From NCBI GenBank assembly GCA_002708845.1, contig PAPI01000014.1:1-64000 (forward strand): DNA of 64,000 nucleotides. The letters are read 5' to 3'. This DNA is from Leeuwenhoekiella sp. GTDB lineage: Bacteria > Bacteroidota > Bacteroidia > Flavobacteriales > Flavobacteriaceae. The first letter of the stretch is position 1. Every line of letters begins with the position of its first letter. The translations under genes were made by a program, and so were the position numbers. Shown here piece after piece: positions 53,059-61,282 of this stretch. A model generated the notes under the pieces. The model searched no databases, was not told the DNA's origin, and saw only the letters and a list, made by a program, of their open reading frames with translations.

Positions 53059-55470
53059 ATGTTAAAGAACTATATCAAAATCGCTTTTAGAAATTTATGG
53101 AAAGACAAAAGCTTTACTCTGCTAAATGTTTTGGGCTTAAGTATCGCCTTTGCGGCTTCGCTATTGCTGGGGATGTATGCCCTTTTTGATCTGTCTTACG
53201 ATCAGTTTCATAAAAATAAAGAAGACCTTTTTCAGGTTTACTATGCAGAGCAGAAACCGGGAGGGCAGGAAGTGGCTACCTCGATGCCGGTGCCTTTTGC
53301 CCCTGCACTTCAGCAGGAATTACCTAACATTAAGCACATCTCGCGTTACATAAGCGATCACGCACTGAATTTGGAAGCAGGCAAAGAACTGGACCTGAAT
53401 CTGATTTTTGTGGATCCAGACTTTTTCCAGATGTTTAGTTTTGAAACTGTTTTAGGGACAAAAGAAGTCCTGAAAGACAATGCCCAAATCAGCATTACCG
53501 AAGAAACGGCTCAAAAGCTATTTGGAAAAACAGAAGCACTTGGTGAAACACTCGATTTGCTTATCAATGGCCGCAGGGAGGTATTTACGGTAGGGAGTAT
53601 TCTTAAAGATCCTCCGGTAACGAGTGGGCTTCGGTTTGATGTAGCAGTCAATTTTAGCCATTCCCCCAACTATACCGAAAATTTAGATCGCTGGGACTCG
53701 CGTAATCACAGTGTTTTTATCCAGTTGAACGAAGATGCTACCGCTTCCGATATCACCCAAAGCGCCGTATCGTTTACCGATCTGCATTATAAAGGAAACA
53801 TCGAAGACCTCAAACGCGATGGGGCACAGCCCAACGCCAACGGAAATTATTTAGAACTCCATTTACTGCCCTTTAAAGACATTCATTTCGCAGATTTTAA
53901 GGGCCATTCTTTAAAAGTAAGCAGGGCGTATCCCTATATGATTTTGGGTATTGGCCTGCTCATTCTGTGTATTGCGGGGATCAATTTTGTTAATATGAGC
54001 ATTGCCCGAAGTGCCCAGCGCCTTAGGGAAATCGGGATGCGCAAAACTTTGGGAGCTGCAAAGAAGCAATTGTTTTTTCAGTTTTGGAGCGAAAGCGTCT
54101 GGGTTTTTATGATCGCACTCCTGCTGGGGATTGGGATTAGTATGGCATTAGAGTCCTCTTTTCGCCAGCTCTTCAATACCCCGGCTACCCTAAGTCACTT
54201 AAGTTCGCCGGTTTTAATAGGCGTACTTGTCGGGTCATTTGTAGTTATTACGTTTATCGCCGGGGGCTATCCGGCCCTGGTTCTGAGCAAATTGGGTACC
54301 CTAAAAGCTTTAAAAGGCAAACTCGATTTAGCGGGCAAAAATCGGGTGCGCAATACCCTGATGGTGGTGCAGTTTAGTATCGCAATCGTCCTTATTTCAG
54401 GGACCTTGGTATTAAAGAAACAGCTTGATTTTATGCGGAATAAAGACCTGGGTTTCAATAAAACCCAGGTGGTCGCCGTGCCTTTAAATGGAAAGCGCGC
54501 AAACCGGCAGGATGTGGCTTTACTGCGCAACGAACTTGCCGGAAAACCGGGTATTCTTTCAGTTACCGCTTCAGATAACAATCTGGGTCTGGGCAAAGAC
54601 GGCAGCACTTACTTTAGTCGAATGGGTTTTGACTACAAAGGCCGCGGAGTCCATACCAATATGCTGGTTGTTGATTACGACTATCCCGAAACTTTAGGGC
54701 TTCAATTAAAAGAGGGGCGCACATTTAGCCGAAGTTATTCCGGCGATAGCCTGTCTATCGTGATCAATGAAGCGATGGCACGCGAACTTCAGGAAAAAGA
54801 CCCCGTCAACAAGCAGATTATTTTAGACGACTCTATCAAATATACGATTGTAGGCGTGCTCAAGGATTACAATTTTCAATCGTTGAACAAAAAGATTGAA
54901 CCCATAAGTCTGTTTATGAAAAGCGACTGGGACCTGTATTACGCCTTCGTTAAGGTAGCTCCTCAAAATATGGCTCAGACCTTTGAAAGCATCGAAGATG
55001 CCTGGAAGCGTATCGAACCCAACGCCGAATTTCTGGGGTCTTTTTTAGATGAAAATATCGACCGCACCTTTAAACGCGAACGCACGATGACTACGATCAT
55101 AACCAGCGGATCCCTTATTGCGATCATCCTGAGCTGCATCGGACTTTTTGCGATCTCGATGCTGGTGGTGACGCAGCGTACCAAGGAAATTGGTGTACGT
55201 AAAGTAGTAGGAGCCAGTGTCGCGCAAATCACATTTTTACTGACCAAAGACTTTGTAAAACTCGTAGGCATCGCTTTTTTGATTGCCGCACCGGTAGCCT
55301 GGTGGCTGTTGTCTCAATGGCTCCAAGACTACGAGTATCGAATTGAATTGCAGCTCTGGATTTTCCTGGCTGCCGGTCTGCTGGCGGTTTTTATAGCCCT
55401 GGTAACCATAAGTTTCAGAACCATACGGGCAGCGCTGAAGAACCCGGTAGAATCGTTACGAACAGAATAA
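53059..55470 (+). CDS. FtsX/MacB-type permease 5 of 7
   Basis: The 803-residue protein starts M-L-K-N-Y-I-K-I-A-F-R-N-L-W-K-D-K. The first coupling motif is R-E-I-G-M-R-K-T-L-G-A-A and the second K-E-I-G-V-R-K-V-V-G-A-S. Its C terminus, S-F-R-T-I-R-A-A-L-K-N-P-V-E-S-L-R-T-E, has Glu where permeases 1-4 have Lys and groups it with permease 6. The periplasmic domains are not alike. The gene is G+C-richer by eye than permease 2. Confidence 0.92.
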   Translation: MLKNYIKIAFRNLWKDKSFTLLNVLGLSIAFAASLLLGMYALFDLSYDQFHKNKEDLFQVYYAEQKPGGQEVATSMPVPFAPALQQELPNIKHISRYISDHALNLEAGKELDLNLIFVDPDFFQMFSFETVLGTKEVLKDNAQISITEETAQKLFGKTEALGETLDLLINGRREVFTVGSILKDPPVTSGLRFDVAVNFSHSPNYTENLDRWDSRNHSVFIQLNEDATASDITQSAVSFTDLHYKGNIEDLKRDGAQPNANGNYLELHLLPFKDIHFADFKGHSLKVSRAYPYMILGIGLLILCIAGINFVNMSIARSAQRLREIGMRKTLGAAKKQLFFQFWSESVWVFMIALLLGIGISMALESSFRQLFNTPATLSHLSSPVLIGVLVGSFVVITFIAGGYPALVLSKLGTLKALKGKLDLAGKNRVRNTLMVVQFSIAIVLISGTLVLKKQLDFMRNKDLGFNKTQVVAVPLNGKRANRQDVALLRNELAGKPGILSVTASDNNLGLGKDGSTYFSRMGFDYKGRGVHTNMLVVDYDYPETLGLQLKEGRTFSRSYSGDSLSIVINEAMARELQEKDPVNKQIILDDSIKYTIVGVLKDYNFQSLNKKIEPISLFMKSDWDLYYAFVKVAPQNMAQTFESIEDAWKRIEPNAEFLGSFLDENIDRTFKRERTMTTIITSGSLIAIILSCIGLFAISMLVVTQRTKEIGVRKVVGASVAQITFLLTKDFVKLVGIAFLIAAPVAWWLLSQWLQDYEYRIELQLWIFLAAGLLAVFIALVTISFRTIRAALKNPVESLRTE

Positions 55471-55533
55471 ACCTCTCTGCCCTTTGGGCATCTCTCCCAG
55501 AGGGAGAGAAATAGCAAACTAAAAACTAAAATT
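55471..55533. repeat. Intergenic double-hairpin repeat, short form
   Basis: Two hairpins lie back to back: GCCC-TTT-GGGC (55479-55489) and TCTCTCCC-AGA-GGGAGAGA (55491-55509). The element after permease 6 has the same first hairpin and a similar end, with an extra hairpin between. The bases just before the following GTG start (AAACTAAAAACTAAAATT) are identical in both places. Confidence 0.65.
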
Positions 55534-57978
55534 GTGATTAGAAATTATATTAAAATCGCCTGGCGGAATATCTGGAACAACAAGCTTTTTTCAGCCATAA
55601 ATATCATCAGTCTTGCTATTGGTTTAAGTGCTGCTTTTGTGATAGGGCTTATGGTGTATTATGAGTTTACGTTTGACACCTTTCACCAGAATGGGGATCG
55701 TATGTATCGCGTTGTGAGCGATTTTGAAACCCCTCAGGGTGATATGAAAAATGGTGGAGTAACGCCACCTATGCGACTTGCAGTACGTGAAGAATTAACC
55801 GGAATTGAGCAATCGGCTTATTTTTTTAATTGGTGGATCAGTGAAAGTAAGGCAGCTTCCAGCGAACAGATTTTTAAAGATCCGGAGAAAATCATACTCA
55901 CTCAGGCGAGCTATTTTGGTCTTTTTCAATACAAGTGGATTGCCGGTTCTAAAGAAACTGCATTACAGAAACCCAATCAGGTGGTGCTTACCCGTAAACG
56001 TGCTTTAGAATATTTTCCCAATCTACCCTTAACAGCAGTAATGGGGCAGACTATTGAGTATAATGCTGATATTCAGGCTGTGGTTTCCGGTATAGTAGAA
56101 GATTTTGACAAGCGCTCAGATTTCTTTTTTGATGAGTTTGTCTCTTTAGAAACCGCAAAGCAAACGGAAAGTAAAGATCAGATTCTAAGCGATAGCTGGG
56201 GGATGACCAATAATGCCTCGCAACTCTATATTAAGATTTCTGAACATAGTACAGCGGCACAAATAAAGAGTCAGTTACTAGCATTAAGTGAGCAGCACGT
56301 AGATGCTGATATGATAAAATATAATAATAAGCGCACTTTTAATCTGCAGCCACTTGCAGATTTGCACTTTGATCAGGAGTATGGTGTTTACGATTATTCA
56401 CGGCCTGAAGCCAATAAGAATATATTGATCAGTCTTATTTTTATAGCAATCTTTTTGCTGCTTTTAGGAAGTATCAATTTCATCAATCTCAATACAGCCC
56501 AAGCGACGCAGCGTGCAAAAGAAATAGGTATTCGTAAAACTCTGGGAAGTTCAAAAATACAGTTGATTGTTCAGTTTCTGGGAGAAACCTTTTTGCTAAC
56601 CTTGCTTGCAGCGCTGTCTTCGGTTATTTTATCAATCTTGGCTTTAAAGGTATTTGATGATTTCATCCCTAATGGAGTTGATGCTACGCTTATGGTAAGT
56701 CCTTGGTTTGCCGGTCTGGTGCTTGGCCTTATTACGATCCTCACGTTCTTATCCGGTTTTTATCCAGGGCTTGTTTTGTCTCGATTTAAACCATCTCGGG
56801 CACTTAAGGGTGAGCTTATACGATCTGAAAATAAAGGTTCTTTGCGCAAGGTATTAACCGTTTCGCAATTTGTAATTGCTCAGGTTTTTGTGACTGCCAC
56901 CCTGCTGGTGAGCAAACAAATATACTTTATGATGCACAGCGATCTGGGTTTTAGAACAGATGCTGTTGCATACCTTCAAACCCCGTGGGAAGATCAGAAG
57001 GTCGATAAACGCCTCGTTTTAGAACAGGAAATCACGAATTTACCAGGGGTCTCCAGGATTAGTTTAGGGGGAATGCCTCCTGCATCTCACAATATGGCTA
57101 CCCGAATGGGAATTTACAAAACCGAAAATCAGGAAGTCATTCAGGAACTTCAGGTTCTCAACGGCGATGGAGATTATTTGGATGTTTATAACATCGATAT
57201 TTTGGCGGGAAGAAAACCGCTCAACGATACCATCGAAGAATATATCATCAATGAAACCGGAATGCAGGCCTTTGGTTTTCACAATCCCGAAGATATCGTA
57301 GGAAAGTATATTGAGCTGAATAGCAATAAACGACTGATTGTGGGAGTGATGAAAGATTTTAAGCAACGCTCACTCAAAACCGGAATAGTACCCTTAGTCC
57401 TTACGGGAGATACCGGTAGAGAACGCCGTACAAATTTCAGAACTGTGCATTTGGTATTGGGTGATAAAGCCTCCGGCTGGAGCGGAACACTAGCTCAGAT
57501 TGAGCAGGTTTACAAAAAAATATATCCGGGTGAAGATTTTAAAATGACGTTTTTAGATCAGACAATTGCCAACTTTTATGAGCAGGAGCAACGCATTGCA
57601 AGTTTGCTCAACTGGGCTACCGGATTATCGGTGTTGATTAGTTGTCTGGGGCTTCTGGGATTGGTTATTCATACTACAGAGCGACGTAACAAAGAAATAG
57701 GCATTCGCAAGGTTTTGGGAGCATCATTGGTGCAGCTCAACCTATTGTTGTGTAGAGATTTTTTAAAGCTAGTGCTTTTGGCCTATCTCATTTCTGTGCC
57801 GCTGGCCTGGTGGGGATTACACAATTGGCTTCAGGATTATACCTACAAAACCGAAATGAGCTGGTGGATTTTTGCCCTAAGCGGAATAGGAATGGTCGTG
57901 CTCGCTCTGGCAATAATGAGTTTTAAAACCTTAAGAACAGCCCTAAGAAACCCGGTAGAATCATTACGAACTGAATAA
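55534..57978 (+). CDS. FtsX/MacB-type permease 6 of 7
   Basis: The 814-residue protein starts at GTG 55534 with M-I-R-N-Y-I-K-I-A-W-R-N-I-W, aligned with the other N termini. Coupling motifs are K-E-I-G-I-R-K-T-L-G-S-S and K-E-I-G-I-R-K-V-L-G-A-S. Its first periplasmic domain has a W-W-I-S-E-S-K segment unlike the others. It ends S-F-K-T-L-R-T-A-L-R-N-P-V-E-S-L-R-T-E. The GTG start and the 18-base leader before it are shared with permease 7, suggesting that one gene was copied from the other's position. Confidence 0.92.
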   Translation: MIRNYIKIAWRNIWNNKLFSAINIISLAIGLSAAFVIGLMVYYEFTFDTFHQNGDRMYRVVSDFETPQGDMKNGGVTPPMRLAVREELTGIEQSAYFFNWWISESKAASSEQIFKDPEKIILTQASYFGLFQYKWIAGSKETALQKPNQVVLTRKRALEYFPNLPLTAVMGQTIEYNADIQAVVSGIVEDFDKRSDFFFDEFVSLETAKQTESKDQILSDSWGMTNNASQLYIKISEHSTAAQIKSQLLALSEQHVDADMIKYNNKRTFNLQPLADLHFDQEYGVYDYSRPEANKNILISLIFIAIFLLLLGSINFINLNTAQATQRAKEIGIRKTLGSSKIQLIVQFLGETFLLTLLAALSSVILSILALKVFDDFIPNGVDATLMVSPWFAGLVLGLITILTFLSGFYPGLVLSRFKPSRALKGELIRSENKGSLRKVLTVSQFVIAQVFVTATLLVSKQIYFMMHSDLGFRTDAVAYLQTPWEDQKVDKRLVLEQEITNLPGVSRISLGGMPPASHNMATRMGIYKTENQEVIQELQVLNGDGDYLDVYNIDILAGRKPLNDTIEEYIINETGMQAFGFHNPEDIVGKYIELNSNKRLIVGVMKDFKQRSLKTGIVPLVLTGDTGRERRTNFRTVHLVLGDKASGWSGTLAQIEQVYKKIYPGEDFKMTFLDQTIANFYEQEQRIASLLNWATGLSVLISCLGLLGLVIHTTERRNKEIGIRKVLGASLVQLNLLLCRDFLKLVLLAYLISVPLAWWGLHNWLQDYTYKTEMSWWIFALSGIGMVVLALAIMSFKTLRTALRNPVESLRTE

Positions 57979-58063
57979 CCCTCTCTGCCCTTTGGGCATC
58001 CCTGCCTTTGCCGGCAGGTAGGTCCCCCAGAGGGAGAGAAGTAGGAAACTAAAAACTAAAATT
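57979..58063. repeat. Intergenic multi-hairpin repeat, long form
   Basis: The element contains GCCC-TTT-GGGC (57987-57997), an additional CCTGCC/GGCAGG hairpin (58001-58018) and a CCCCCAGAGGGAGAG end. It equals the element at 55471 with a hairpin of another repeat type inserted, which points to stepwise mobility of small palindromes. Confidence 0.65.
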
Positions 58064-60460
58064 GTGATTAAAAATTATATCAATATCGCCTGGCGGAATC
58101 TGCTTAAGAATAAGCTTTCCGGTATTATTACCATTGGAGGCCTGGCAATTGGCCTTACCGCCTGTACGCTTATTCTGTTTTATGTGGCGCACGAGCGTAG
58201 CTATGATAGCTTTCACGCCGATTCTGATCGTATGTATACCGTAGAAGCTCAGGTAAATATGGGCGGCGATACGATCTATATGAATGCGATGAATGCAACC
58301 GTTGGGGCACTCACCGAAAATGCGAGTCCGGCGGTTGCCTCCAGCCTGCGTTTAAAAGATGAGTATAAACCGGTAATCCTGACCAATACGCAACAACCAG
58401 GTACCCGATTTTCTGAAAAAAATTTCAGCTATGCTGATGCTAATTTTTTTGACTTCTTTTCTTTTAAACTGCTCAAAGACAGCAAAACAGAAGCTTTAGC
58501 CAGGCCTTATTCCTTGGTGCTTAGTCAGGATATGGCCAAAAAGTATTTCGGAAATCAAAACCCGATAGGGGAGTCGATATCGGTGCGGAAGGATAGTACC
58601 TATCTATTTACGGTAACCGGAGTTATGGAAAATACACCCAGCAATTCCAGTATTCACCCCGACTTTGTGGCATCGCTAAGCAGTATGCTAACCATGAATG
58701 AATATAAGCGTGATTTTGATTCCGAAGCCTTTAGATTAGGTGCGTTTCCAACCTACTTAAAACTGAACAACGCATCAGATGTTAAGACGGTGCAAAAAAC
58801 TATGCAGGAATTAAGTACTCAAGGCAATGCAGATGCCACTGATGTATATAGTCTGAGTTTACTAACTGATAAACATTTAAACGGAAGAGACGCTTCAAAC
58901 ACCCGATACATCAGTATTTTTCCGTTAATAGCGGTGCTCATTTTAATACTAGCGTTAGTCAATTATCTAAGCTTATCAACTGCACGAGCTAGCTTGCGAT
59001 CCAAGGAAATCGGCGTGCGTAAAGTAAACGGTGCCAGCAGAAAAAGTGTTGCTTTTCAGTTTTATATAGAATCCACGCTTTATGTACTGCTTGCGTTTGT
59101 GGTTTCTGTAGCGCTGAGCGTGATTCTAAAACCCTGGTTTTTTGGTATTCTGGGCATTGAGATTGATGCTGTCTTTTTTCTCAATTCCACCTTTTTAGGC
59201 ATACTCGCCGGTTTGCTGGTATTTACCATTCTGGCAACCGGTTTTTATCCTGCACTGGTGATGTCAGCATTCAATCCGGTTGAAAACCTTAGAAGCAGTC
59301 GTGCTTCAAAAACAGGAGGGGTGCGCTTGCGTAAGGTATGTACCACCGTGCAGTTTGTGATCGCGATAGCCCTTTTAGTGAGTGGGATTATCATTCATCA
59401 ACAGCTTGATTTTGTGCGGGGTGTTGATACCGGTCTAAATCGTTCTGACGTCGTTATGTTGCCGCTGCAGAAAACAATGGGTACCAATAGCACGCCTTTT
59501 AGAAATGAGATCGAAAAGCTTTCGCAGGTAACCAACACGGCAGTAACTCAATATCCTATTTACAAAGGCTACAATATGTTTTTTGTTTCTTCCGAACAAA
59601 TGCCTGATGCTATAGGCCTGCCTATTTTTGCAGTAGATGACGATTTCTTTCAAACCTTGGATGTAAACTGGGAACTAAAACCGGAAGACGAACATTATTA
59701 TTCTAAAAGCGAACACGTAGTCATTAACGAAGCGGCCATCAGCAAATTTAAACTGGGATCTAATCCTATAGGAGAAAGCCTGCTTTTCGGAAACAGCAAA
59801 AGGGAAATTATAGGAGTAGTTAAAGATTTTCATTTTGAAAACCTGGACGCTCCTATAAATGCGTTGGCCTTGTTTGTGAATTCAAAAACCCAAGCAACCA
59901 CAAACATTCTGGGTAAAAGCGGAGGCTGTCTGTTTGTGCGCTTTCAGCCGGATAGCGATGTATCCCAATTGCTGTCTCAAATGGAAGCCATTTATACCCA
60001 ATACGATTCTGCTACTCCGTTTGAATATCAGTTTCTGGATGATGCCTTTGATGCGATGTTTCGCTCAGAAGAGCGGCTTTCACAGGTTTTTAATCTCTTT
60101 ATCATCCTCGCCATGCTAATCGCGGGACTCGGACTTTTTGCGCTGGCAACCTTTAGCGCGCAGCAGCGAGTCAAAGAACTGGGGGTGCGTAAGGTTTTGG
60201 GAGCATCTGTGATACAGCTTACTACTTTGCTCTCCTTTGATTTTTTGAAATTAATACTTTTGGCTATTCTCATCGCATCGCCGCTGGCGTGGTATTTTAT
60301 GCATCTGTGGCTCCAGGACTTTAATTATAAAACCACCATACACTGGTGGGTCTTTTTAGGCGCTGGTACAGGGGCTATGGCTCTTGCGATTTTAACGGTC
60401 AGCTTTCAGGCAATTAAAGCCGCACTTGCAAACCCGGTGAAATCATTACGAACTGAATAA
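58064..60460 (+). CDS. FtsX/MacB-type permease 7 of 7
   Basis: The 798-residue protein starts at GTG 58064 with M-I-K-N-Y-I-N-I-A-W-R-N-L-L. Coupling motifs are K-E-I-G-V-R-K-V-N-G-A-S and K-E-L-G-V-R-K-V-L-G-A-S. The usual short N-[FY]-[MI]-N-[LM] signature after the first periplasmic domain is L-V-N-Y-L-S-L here, so this copy is among the most diverged. It ends S-F-Q-A-I-K-A-A-L-A-N-P-V-K-S-L-R-T-E. It is followed by the second ATPase gene. Confidence 0.92.
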   Translation: MIKNYINIAWRNLLKNKLSGIITIGGLAIGLTACTLILFYVAHERSYDSFHADSDRMYTVEAQVNMGGDTIYMNAMNATVGALTENASPAVASSLRLKDEYKPVILTNTQQPGTRFSEKNFSYADANFFDFFSFKLLKDSKTEALARPYSLVLSQDMAKKYFGNQNPIGESISVRKDSTYLFTVTGVMENTPSNSSIHPDFVASLSSMLTMNEYKRDFDSEAFRLGAFPTYLKLNNASDVKTVQKTMQELSTQGNADATDVYSLSLLTDKHLNGRDASNTRYISIFPLIAVLILILALVNYLSLSTARASLRSKEIGVRKVNGASRKSVAFQFYIESTLYVLLAFVVSVALSVILKPWFFGILGIEIDAVFFLNSTFLGILAGLLVFTILATGFYPALVMSAFNPVENLRSSRASKTGGVRLRKVCTTVQFVIAIALLVSGIIIHQQLDFVRGVDTGLNRSDVVMLPLQKTMGTNSTPFRNEIEKLSQVTNTAVTQYPIYKGYNMFFVSSEQMPDAIGLPIFAVDDDFFQTLDVNWELKPEDEHYYSKSEHVVINEAAISKFKLGSNPIGESLLFGNSKREIIGVVKDFHFENLDAPINALALFVNSKTQATTNILGKSGGCLFVRFQPDSDVSQLLSQMEAIYTQYDSATPFEYQFLDDAFDAMFRSEERLSQVFNLFIILAMLIAGLGLFALATFSAQQRVKELGVRKVLGASVIQLTTLLSFDFLKLILLAILIASPLAWYFMHLWLQDFNYKTTIHWWVFLGAGTGAMALAILTVSFQAIKAALANPVKSLRTE

Positions 60461-60521
60461 GCGTCCTAACCCCCAGGGGAATTAATAACAATAATAATAG
60501 TAATAACAATAAAACTAAATT
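60461..60521. repeat. Intergenic C/G stub plus AT triplet tract, copy 3
   Basis: GCGTCCTAACCCCCAGGGG begins directly after the permease 7 stop and is followed by AATAACAATAATAATAGT-type sequence. It is the shortest of three related elements in the array (45661, 53007, 60461). Confidence 0.5.
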
Positions 60522-61199
60522 ATGCTTTTACAACTCAATCATATTTACAAATGGGTCAAACAAGGCGGGAAACGCGTCTTTTTACTAAATGACATCAGCC
60601 TTGATGTGGAAGAAGGCGAGTTTATCTCCATAATGGGTCCTTCGGGATCGGGGAAATCGACCTTGCTTAACGTTATCGGGATGCTCGACGAATTTCAGGA
60701 AGGGGAGTATATGTTTCTGGATGAATCGGTACATACACTCAAAGAAAAGCACCGTTCTAAATTGTACAAGGAATACATCGGTTTTGTGTTTCAGGCGTAT
60801 CATTTGATTGATGAGTTAACCGTTTATGAAAACATCGAAACTCCGCTTTTGTACAAGAATATCAAGTCTTCAGAACGAAAGGCGCTGGTCGCAGATATGC
60901 TGGACCGTTTCAACATCGTAGGAAAAAAAGATTTGTTTCCGGCGCAATTAAGTGGTGGGCAACAGCAACTGGTGGGCATTGCACGGGCATTGATTGCCAA
61001 GCCTAAACTCATTCTGGCAGACGAACCTACCGGAAACCTGAACTCCAAACAGGGCGAAGAAATTATGGAGCTTTTTAAAGAATTAAATCAGGAAGGAGTG
61101 ACCATCATTCAGGCTACACACTCCGAGTCTAATGCGGCGTATGGGAATCGCATCATTCACCTGCTCGACGGAAGCAAACAGCATCAGGCTTCTAACTAA
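60522..61199 (+). CDS. Second MacB/LolD-type ABC ATPase with altered D-loop
   Basis: The 225-residue ATPase keeps Walker A G-P-S-G-S-G-K-S-T (39-47), L-S-G-G-Q (143-147), Walker B with D-E-P-T-G (167-171) and a switch His in A-T-H-S. Its signature continues Q-Q-Q-L150 where the family normally has Arg, and the D-loop reads N-L-N174-S where the first ATPase has N-L-D-S. These changes suggest slower or asymmetric ATP turnover, possibly in a heterodimer with the ATPase at 42476. It is separated from the TolC-type gene by a hairpin terminator. Confidence 0.92.
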   Translation: MLLQLNHIYKWVKQGGKRVFLLNDISLDVEEGEFISIMGPSGSGKSTLLNVIGMLDEFQEGEYMFLDESVHTLKEKHRSKLYKEYIGFVFQAYHLIDELTVYENIETPLLYKNIKSSERKALVADMLDRFNIVGKKDLFPAQLSGGQQQLVGIARALIAKPKLILADEPTGNLNSKQGEEIMELFKELNQEGVTIIQATHSESNAAYGNRIIHLLDGSKQHQASN

Positions 61200-61206
61200 A
61201 ATCCAA

Positions 61207-61247
61207 AAAAGCGCCCACTAAGAGGAATCATCAACCTGGGCGCTTTT
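61207..61247 (+). terminator. Terminator between second ATPase and TolC-type gene
   Basis: AAAAGCGCCCA (61207-61217) pairs perfectly with TGGGCGCTTTT (61237-61247) over a 19-base loop. Only four T follow, so it may be leaky. It suggests that the channel gene gets fewer transcripts from the array promoter or uses its own. Confidence 0.75.
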
Positions 61248-61282
61248 AAAATTCTATTTATTTATCATCAATCAAAAGCATT

